This document shows, one piece after another, positions 1 through 4,163 of a DNA stretch of 8,171 nt. The notes beneath the pieces are model-generated. The model was not told the origin of the DNA. It ran no database searches and was given only the letters and a program-made list of their open reading frames with translations. Both the position numbers and the translations under genes were made by a program. Origin of the DNA: Candidatus Cloacimonadota bacterium (GTDB taxonomy: Bacteria; Cloacimonadota; Cloacimonadia; Cloacimonadales; Cloacimonadaceae); assembly GCA_028683635.1 (NCBI GenBank), contig JAQUHL010000071.1, positions 1 through 8,171 of the forward strand. The letters are read 5' to 3'. The stretch's first letter is position 1. Every line of letters begins with the position of its first letter.

Positions 1-16
1 AAACGATGATATGCAT
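1..16 (-). CDS. Possible start of the next gene in the polysaccharide cluster (cut by the left edge)
   Basis: Nine bases after the TAG stop of the aminotransferase there is an ATG (14-16 on the complement) that opens a frame reading Met-His-Ile-Ile-Val before the window ends. A purine-rich AGGGA lies just ahead of it, rather close for a ribosome binding site. The tight spacing and shared strand would suit a continuing operon. Only five codons are visible, so no product can be proposed, and the ATG sits inside a short ATATGCATAT palindrome that could occur by chance. Confidence 0.3.
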
Positions 17-25
17 ATTCCCTGC

Positions 26-1129
26 CTATTTATAGTAGTTACGTATTGCTGCAGCCACTGCTTCCAACTGTTCTGTGCTCAGTTCAGGATAAATCGGAAT
101 GGACAGCACTTTCTGGCTCATCATTTCGGACACTGGCAGGTCATTGGCTTTATAGTTCAAGGAAGCGAAACACTCTTGCAGGTGAAGAGACAGCGGATAA
201 TAAATTGCACAGCCAATCCCCTGCTCATTAAGATGTTTCATCAGACCATCCCGGTCTTCACAGATCAGAGTGTATTGATTGTAAATAGACACCGCCCGGG
301 GATCGATATAGGGAGTGCGCACCTGTTTGATATCCTTGAGAGCTTCATTGTAGTATGCGGCGTTTTTCCTGCGGCCTTCAGACCAGGCGGAAAGCTCATC
401 GAGCTTAACAAGCAGGACTGCTGCCTGCATTGTATCGAGCCTGCTATTCAGGCCCACCCACTTATGGAAATACTTGGGATTTTCTCCGTGTACCCGAAGC
501 TGACGCATCTTCGCAGCGAGATCGTCGTTATTGGTTAAACACATCCCAGCGTCACCCATCGCCCCAAGATTCTTGCTGGGGAAAAAGGAAAGAGTGCCAA
601 TATCCCCAAAGGAGCAGGACATCTTACCTGCAAAAGTAGCTCCAATACCCTGGGCATTATCTTCGATCACATAGAGATCATGCTTTCTGGCAATCTCCAT
701 TATTGCTTCCATATCAGCAGGTTGGCCAAAGAGGTGAACTGGCATGATTGCCTTGGTGCGAGGGCTTATTGCCGCTTCGATTTTGGCAGGATCCAGATTG
801 AAAGTTTTGGGATCAATATCCACAAATACAGGCTTGGCATGATTTCGCCAGATTGAGGAAGCGGTGGCAAAAAAAGTAAAGGGAGTGGTGATCACCTCAT
901 CACCCTCTCCGATTCCCAGAGCTCTAATCGCAATTACCAAAGCATCCGTTCCAGAGGCACATCCAATGGCATGCTTGATCCCCAGATATTTTTCCATTTT
1001 GGCTTCCAGTTCTTTTACCTGTTCGCCCATAATATAGTGATGGTTTGAGAATACTTTCTCGAGTTCTTCCCTGATCCGGGGAAGGATTTTTTCATATTGT
1101 GCATGTAGGTCGAGCATTGGAACTTTCAT
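26..1129 (-). CDS. DegT/DnrJ/EryC1/StrS-family PLP-dependent sugar aminotransferase (WbpE-like)
   Basis: This 367-residue protein has the full length usual for the family. These enzymes transfer an amino group, usually from glutamate, to a keto-sugar nucleotide in the cytoplasm. Visible motifs are GTDAL (residues 60-64), the VIEDNAQ segment with Asp157 that should contact the PLP ring nitrogen, FFPSKNLGAMGD with Lys186 as the Schiff-base lysine, and GLNSRLDTMQAA (226-237). The N-terminal half, the RVHGENP region and the SIYNQYT segment (281-287) recall WbpE/WlbC, which aminate UDP-3-keto-GlcNAcA; this resemblance is from memory, so the substrate is an inference. The ATG at 1129 is preceded by AGAGG at 1145-1141 with 11 nt spacing, slightly long. 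It is the third gene after an SDR and an SLBB export protein, which points to surface polysaccharide synthesis. A related pathway such as perosamine or QdtB-type amination is the main alternative. Confidence 0.93.
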   Translation of the reverse strand: MKVPMLDLHAQYEKILPRIREELEKVFSNHHYIMGEQVKELEAKMEKYLGIKHAIGCASGTDALVIAIRALGIGEGDEVITTPFTFFATASSIWRNHAKPVFVDIDPKTFNLDPAKIEAAISPRTKAIMPVHLFGQPADMEAIMEIARKHDLYVIEDNAQGIGATFAGKMSCSFGDIGTLSFFPSKNLGAMGDAGMCLTNNDDLAAKMRQLRVHGENPKYFHKWVGLNSRLDTMQAAVLLVKLDELSAWSEGRRKNAAYYNEALKDIKQVRTPYIDPRAVSIYNQYTLICEDRDGLMKHLNEQGIGCAIYYPLSLHLQECFASLNYKANDLPVSEMMSQKVLSIPIYPELSTEQLEAVAAAIRNYYK

Positions 1130-1140
1130 TTTTGTTTTAA

Positions 1141-1145
1141 CCTCT
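1141..1145 (-). promoter_or_regulatory. Ribosome binding site of the aminotransferase gene
   Basis: AGAGG on the complement lies 11 nt before the ATG at 1129. The spacing is at the long end but no better candidate is present. No good promoter was found in the 63-nt gap to the SLBB gene, so cotranscription is likely. Confidence 0.5.
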
Positions 1146-1171
1146 AAAGATAATTTCTGTAACTTATGCGT

Positions 1172-1186
1172 CAGCGGTATCCGCTG
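1172..1186. repeat. Small hairpin between the SLBB and aminotransferase genes
   Basis: CAGCGG and CCGCTG form a 6-bp stem with a 3-nt loop, seven bases after the SLBB stop codon. On the minus strand, where the genes are transcribed, no T-run follows, so it should not act as an intrinsic terminator for this operon. The T-run (1187-1191) lies on the plus-strand side, where no gene is present. It may slow 3' decay or modulate downstream expression, or it may have no role. Confidence 0.4.
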
Positions 1187-1192
1187 TTTTTC

Positions 1193-2581
1193 TTAGTAGT
1201 TCGAAACGGTTCTGAGACCGATTATTATTGTTAGTAACTGCGTAGTAAGCAGGGCTACGTCCTTAACGTCCAACCAGAAATCGCGGTCTGTTTTTTCTGC
1301 GACAAAGACGGTATCACCGGGTCTGATGGATAGTTTTTTGGTGGGTTTCACCCAGTTGCCGGAACTGTGACGGATAATTCTGGTGCCAAGAAATTTGCGA
1401 TTGTTTGTATAACCTCCCGCCTGCTCAACGTAATAAACATAGTTTTTCCCTTCAACCCAAGGCACTAAGCCAGGATTTTTCACCTGGCCACTCACCCACA
1501 CCATCTCCAGCTTGGCCGGGATGAAGATCAAATCTCCATCATTGAGCAGAGGATTGCTTTTTTCGCCCTTGCTATCCCAGCACTGTTGAAGGTTCAGAGA
1601 GTATTTTCCGGTGATCTGACGAAGCTTTGCTCTCAAGTAATTATATTCCATTGGGGTCACCATGGTAATGGACATGCTTTTGAGACGCTCGAAATCCGGA
1701 TCTATCTTTTCAGTGAGAGTGCGATTGACAATGATCGAATTGACAAGATCTGCATTGTCCGCTGGACCGCCTGCAAGCACCAACAGATCATAGAGCCGGG
1801 TTTCCTTGTCGATCAGGTACTCACCCGGTGCATTGATCTTTCCTTCGATCTGAACATTCCAGCTACGCCTGAATTGGGAATTGGTGGGAACCATGATTCG
1901 ATCAGTTTCCTCAAGACCATACTCAAGCAGAGAAGCATCTTGTTCATAACTGGAAAGATCAAGGCAATAAACATCGAAATCGACCTTGTTTTCTTTATAG
2001 CGGTAGATCAAAATGCTTTTCAGATCAGCCTCAGGTTTGAACCCCTGTGCCAGAATCAGTAAGTCCTTCAATTTGTCGCCCTTGAGGTATTCATATTCTC
2101 CGGGTTTGAACACACTACCCTGGATGGAGACAACCTTACTGATGGCTTTGACGTGGATAATGTCCCCATCTTTGATCACAGGATTCTGGCTCAGATCTCC
2201 ACCACAATAAAACTTCTGCAGGTCGTAATGGCTGGAGTTTCCTTCCCGGATAATGGTAACTGAGCGCAGAGCCTGGTTCTTCAGCCCCTCAATTTCTTCC
2301 TCTTTTTCAACTGACTTAAGTGTGAAGTAGTAGGGATCGATGCTATGCTCCGGGATGACCTGTGTTGCCCCAGATTGTGGCTGCATGAGTGGTTTTGCGT
2401 TTTCAAGTGCCTCGGATAACCTGCTGGGGGAATTGATCTGGTAGGTTCCGGGTCGATCCACATATCCCGTGATGGAGACCGATATCTGGATGGAACTTTT
2501 GATTAGGGGAATGTCTATTGCGTAACCATTACCGGATATGATCATCAGGCAGAAAAACAGAGCTATTGCTTTAGTTTTCAT
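1193..2581 (-). CDS. Secreted SLBB-repeat protein, polysaccharide export type
   Basis: The 462-residue protein begins with a signal peptide: Lys2 and Lys4, a hydrophobic core to about residue 16, and a plausible cleavage after Tyr-Ala (20-21). Four SLBB-like (beta-grasp) units can be recognised by their G-x-V/I-x-x-P-G pattern: near residues 35-62, 150-181, 241-271 and 361-391. Each is followed by a helix and, in several cases, a GD-x-I/V-x-V/I strand (139-144, 349-354, 422-427). The C-terminus (about 441-457) is a hydrophobic segment that could be membrane-inserted, as in Wza-like exporters. No canonical N-terminal Poly_export domain or lipobox cysteine was recognised; Cys11 lies in the signal core. 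The ATG overlaps the end of the epimerase gene by 11 nt and lacks a strong Shine-Dalgarno sequence, so translational coupling is likely. The SDR and aminotransferase neighbours support a role in capsule, exopolysaccharide or O-antigen export; the exact transport step is not determinable. Confidence 0.85.
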   Translation of the reverse strand: MKTKAIALFFCLMIISGNGYAIDIPLIKSSIQISVSITGYVDRPGTYQINSPSRLSEALENAKPLMQPQSGATQVIPEHSIDPYYFTLKSVEKEEEIEGLKNQALRSVTIIREGNSSHYDLQKFYCGGDLSQNPVIKDGDIIHVKAISKVVSIQGSVFKPGEYEYLKGDKLKDLLILAQGFKPEADLKSILIYRYKENKVDFDVYCLDLSSYEQDASLLEYGLEETDRIMVPTNSQFRRSWNVQIEGKINAPGEYLIDKETRLYDLLVLAGGPADNADLVNSIIVNRTLTEKIDPDFERLKSMSITMVTPMEYNYLRAKLRQITGKYSLNLQQCWDSKGEKSNPLLNDGDLIFIPAKLEMVWVSGQVKNPGLVPWVEGKNYVYYVEQAGGYTNNRKFLGTRIIRHSSGNWVKPTKKLSIRPGDTVFVAEKTDRDFWLDVKDVALLTTQLLTIIIGLRTVSNY

Positions 2582-3530
2582 AATATTCTATCATGCGTTT
2601 AATGATGTCATCAAGTTTTAGTTTTGGCTCGTATCCGATGAAATCACGAACCTTGTTCAAGGCTGGCATGCGGTGCATCATATCCTCAAAACCCTCTTCG
2701 AAAGCATCCTCATAGCTCATAAATTCGATCTTGGATTTGCTCTTGCACATGGTTTTGACTTTCTTGGCAAGTTCCTCAATGGAGATGGATTCGGTGGTTC
2801 CCACGTTGAATACTTCACCTTCGCATTTTTTGTCATTCATGAGTTTGATGAATGCTTCCACCACATCGGACACATCTGCAAAGCAGCGGGATTGCTTTCC
2901 GTTGCCGTATATAATGATGGGTTGATCGAGCAAAGCCGCTTTGATAAATTTCGGAAGTACCATCCCATATTGACCGGTTTGCCTGGGTCCCACAGTGTTA
3001 AAGCACCTTACAATCACCACCGGAAGCTTTTTTTCTCGATAAAATGCCAGAGCCATAAACTCGTCTATCGCTTTGGAACAACTATAGCCCCATCTGCTGA
3101 TCTGAGTGGATCCCAACAGCCGATCGTCATTTTCCGCAAAGGGCACCTTCTCGCTTTTTCCATATATCTCGGAGGTGGAAGTGATCAATACCTTGGCTTT
3201 GTATTTGTTGGCAAGCTCCAGAACGTTGTCCGTGCCCACAATATTGGTCTTCAGAGAAAGCAAAGGATTTTCGATAATATATTTGACTCCCACTGCTGCA
3301 GCCAGGTGATAGACTTGCTCGGATTTGGAAATAAGCTTATCCATCAGCTCTTTATTCAGGATGGTTCCGATTGTGTAGGCAAACTTCGGATGATCCCTGA
3401 AGGATTCTATATTTTCCAATCTTCCCGTGGAAAGATTATCAATCACATGAACTTGGTGACCGTCATTCAACAACCTTTCCGCCAAATGGGATCCAATAAA
3501 TCCGGCACCACCAGTGATGAGTATTTTCAT
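2571..3530 (-). CDS. Extended-SDR NAD-dependent nucleotide-sugar epimerase/dehydratase/decarboxylase
   Basis: The 319-residue length is normal for an extended short-chain dehydrogenase. The Rossmann motif GGAGFIG is at residues 7-13, with Asp31 after the second strand suggesting NAD preference. HLAAAVGV is at 75-82, STSEIYG at 118-124, the catalytic Tyr149-x-x-x-Lys153 pair in GYSCSK, and RCFNTVGPR at 175-183. The SRWGYSCSKAIDE segment (145-157) resembles members around UDP-glucuronate decarboxylase and ArnA, but a UDP-hexose 4-epimerase or 4,6-dehydratase is also possible; substrate and product are not decided by the motifs. It would act in the cytoplasm on NDP-sugars. It is the first gene of the polysaccharide unit, starting at ATG 3530 with GGAG five bases upstream. 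Its TAA overlaps the next start within ATGAAAACTAA. No catalytic residue appears to be missing. Confidence 0.92.
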   Translation of the reverse strand: MKILITGGAGFIGSHLAERLLNDGHQVHVIDNLSTGRLENIESFRDHPKFAYTIGTILNKELMDKLISKSEQVYHLAAAVGVKYIIENPLLSLKTNIVGTDNVLELANKYKAKVLITSTSEIYGKSEKVPFAENDDRLLGSTQISRWGYSCSKAIDEFMALAFYREKKLPVVIVRCFNTVGPRQTGQYGMVLPKFIKAALLDQPIIIYGNGKQSRCFADVSDVVEAFIKLMNDKKCEGEVFNVGTTESISIEELAKKVKTMCKSKSKIEFMSYEDAFEEGFEDMMHRMPALNKVRDFIGYEPKLKLDDIIKRMIEYYEN

Positions 3531-3535
3531 AAGTA

Positions 3536-3539
3536 CTCC
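3536..3539 (-). promoter_or_regulatory. Ribosome binding site of the epimerase gene
   Basis: GGAG (TGGAG if 3540 is included) is five bases before ATG 3530. This good spacing supports the chosen start. Confidence 0.75.
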
Positions 3540-3567
3540 ATTTTAGAATAAGATAGATCACAGTTAG

Positions 3568-3626
3568 ATTATCTTAAAACGCTTTTCTCTTTTTTTTACA
3601 CGAATTTTGGATTAGGATTTTGTCAA
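3568..3626 (-). promoter_or_regulatory. Probable promoter zone of the polysaccharide operon
   Basis: Two promoter-like elements are visible on the complement: a perfect -35 hexamer TTGACA at 3626-3621 and a good -10 hexamer GATAAT at 3573-3568. They are 47 bp apart and so cannot form one promoter. TTGACA has no good -10 at 16-18 bp, and GATAAT has only an A-rich tract in the -35 position. The zone lies between the 83-bp palindrome and the first gene, where a promoter is expected because unit 1 ends at the terminator at 4111-4138. The location is credible; the exact start site is not. Confidence 0.35.
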
Positions 3627-3649
3627 TGAAAAATTCAGCCTGCATATAG

Positions 3650-3769
3650 CCCTCCCTTACTTGAAGGCGTTAATCACTTCTTAATCTACCCTTAATCAAG
3701 CGTTAATAATTAACGCTTGATTAAGGGTAGATTAAGAAGTGATTAACGCTGTGGAACGGAGAGGGAGGG
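3650..3769. repeat. Outer stem extending the long palindrome
   Basis: Outside the perfect arms, CCCTCCCT (3650-3657) is complementary to AGGGAGGG (3762-3769). The pair is nearly concentric with the palindrome and separated from it by unpaired stretches of 9 nt on the left and 12 nt on the right. This could extend the hairpin to about 120 nt with one internal loop. Confidence 0.55.
3667..3749. repeat. Perfect 83-bp palindrome made of eight 11-bp-phased TTAATC/GATTAA boxes
   Basis: The left arm (3667-3707) and right arm (3709-3749) are exact reverse complements, 41 nt each, with only A3708 between them. Inside, TTAATC starts at 3670, 3681 and 3692 and TTAAT at 3703, all exactly 11 bp apart. 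The mirror arm has ATTAA preceded by A at 3708 and GATTAA at 3719, 3730 and 3741, also 11 bp apart. GCGTTAAT occurs at both ends of the left arm (3667-3674 and 3700-3707). The 11-bp period is close to one helical turn, so all boxes face one side of the DNA. It lies about 40 bp upstream of the TTGACA hexamer. It has no GC-rich stem plus T-run and is not a standard terminator. An operator array, an RNA hairpin, a palindromic mobile repeat or an assembly artefact remain possible. Confidence 0.95.
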
Positions 3770-3987
3770 TGTCTTCAGGAATGGATACTAATGACACTAA
3801 TGTTTATTCAAAGAAGGGTATTCAGCTTATTCATTAAGACCGTTGCACATCCCGATTTATCGAAATACAGACATCCAAATATGCTGGTTGTGAGGCTTAT
3901 TTTTGTAAATCTATTCCCGCCACCACCCTTAAAGGAGTAGTGCTTCGCCCTACAACCCATAATTAAATGGTCTAATACAGTTTCCAC
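3770..3987. other. Intergenic stretch without a recognised gene
   Basis: No convincing reading frame or RNA gene is visible on either strand. Small features are a tandem ACTAATG (3787-3793 and 3796-3802, 9-nt period), a short CCTT-A-AAGG palindrome (3927-3935), and C-rich tracts CCACCACCC (3920-3928) and CAACCCA (3953-3959) that are complementary to G-rich sequence within the neighbouring inverted-repeat element. Confidence 0.5.
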
Positions 3988-4074
3988 TTTGAAATGACAT
4001 AATCAAACGGGGCATGGGGCGGAGCCCCATACAATATTGGGTGGTGGGTTGGGCATGGATTATGTCATTTCAAA
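3988..4074. repeat. 87-bp element with perfect 17-bp terminal inverted repeats (MITE-like or large hairpin)
   Basis: The sequence at 3988-4004, beginning TTTGAAATGACATAATC, is the exact reverse complement of 4058-4074. A 53-bp interior contains a 7-bp GC-rich hairpin (ATGGGGC at 4014-4020, GGA loop, GCCCCAT at 4024-4030) and a direct repeat GGGCATGG (4010-4017 and 4051-4058). Outside the arms GTTT (3980-3983) and AAAC (4077-4080) could add further pairs after a small internal loop. No transposase is encoded and no target-site duplication directly abuts the arms. It may be a non-autonomous repeat or a structured untranslated region. Confidence 0.85.
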
Positions 4075-4110
4075 CTAAACACGATATAAGATCATTATTG
4101 ATAGCTACAT

Positions 4111-4138
4111 AAAAAGCCCGGATCGATGATCCGGGCTT
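4111..4138 (-). terminator. Rho-independent terminator of the ymdB-folD-lipoprotein unit
   Basis: On the complement, AAGCCCGGATC (4138-4128) and GATCCGGGCTT (4124-4114) form a perfect 11-bp stem with a 3-nt loop. The last two T residues of the stem plus three more give a run of five T (4115-4111). The hairpin begins 25 nt after the TAA of the lipoprotein gene. It marks the boundary between the two transcription units. Confidence 0.9.
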
Positions 4139-4163
4139 CGATATTTGAGAAGAAGGGTATTAT

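Larger units (their letters stand above)
3811..4161. repeat. 12-bp direct repeat pair flanking the inverted-repeat element and terminator
   Basis: AAGAAGGGTATT occurs at 3811-3822 and again at 4150-4161, the second copy just downstream of the lipoprotein stop codon. The 327 bp between them contain the 17-bp inverted-repeat element and the terminator. It could be a duplication or recombination scar. A chance match is unlikely inside such a short region but cannot be excluded. Confidence 0.5.

Noticed and set aside
11..538. 175-codon open frame on the plus strand
   Set aside because: It is antisense to the aminotransferase gene and contains no coherent protein motif.
1172..1191. Intrinsic terminator
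   Set aside because: The T-run lies on the plus-strand side, while all genes here are transcribed from the minus strand; the stem is only 6 bp.
2673..3551. 292-codon open frame on the plus strand
   Set aside because: It is fully antisense to the well-supported SDR gene and shows no family motif.
3667..3749. CRISPR array reading of the 11-bp periodic boxes
   Set aside because: The units are far too short, there are no unique spacers of normal length, half are inverted, and no cas gene is present.
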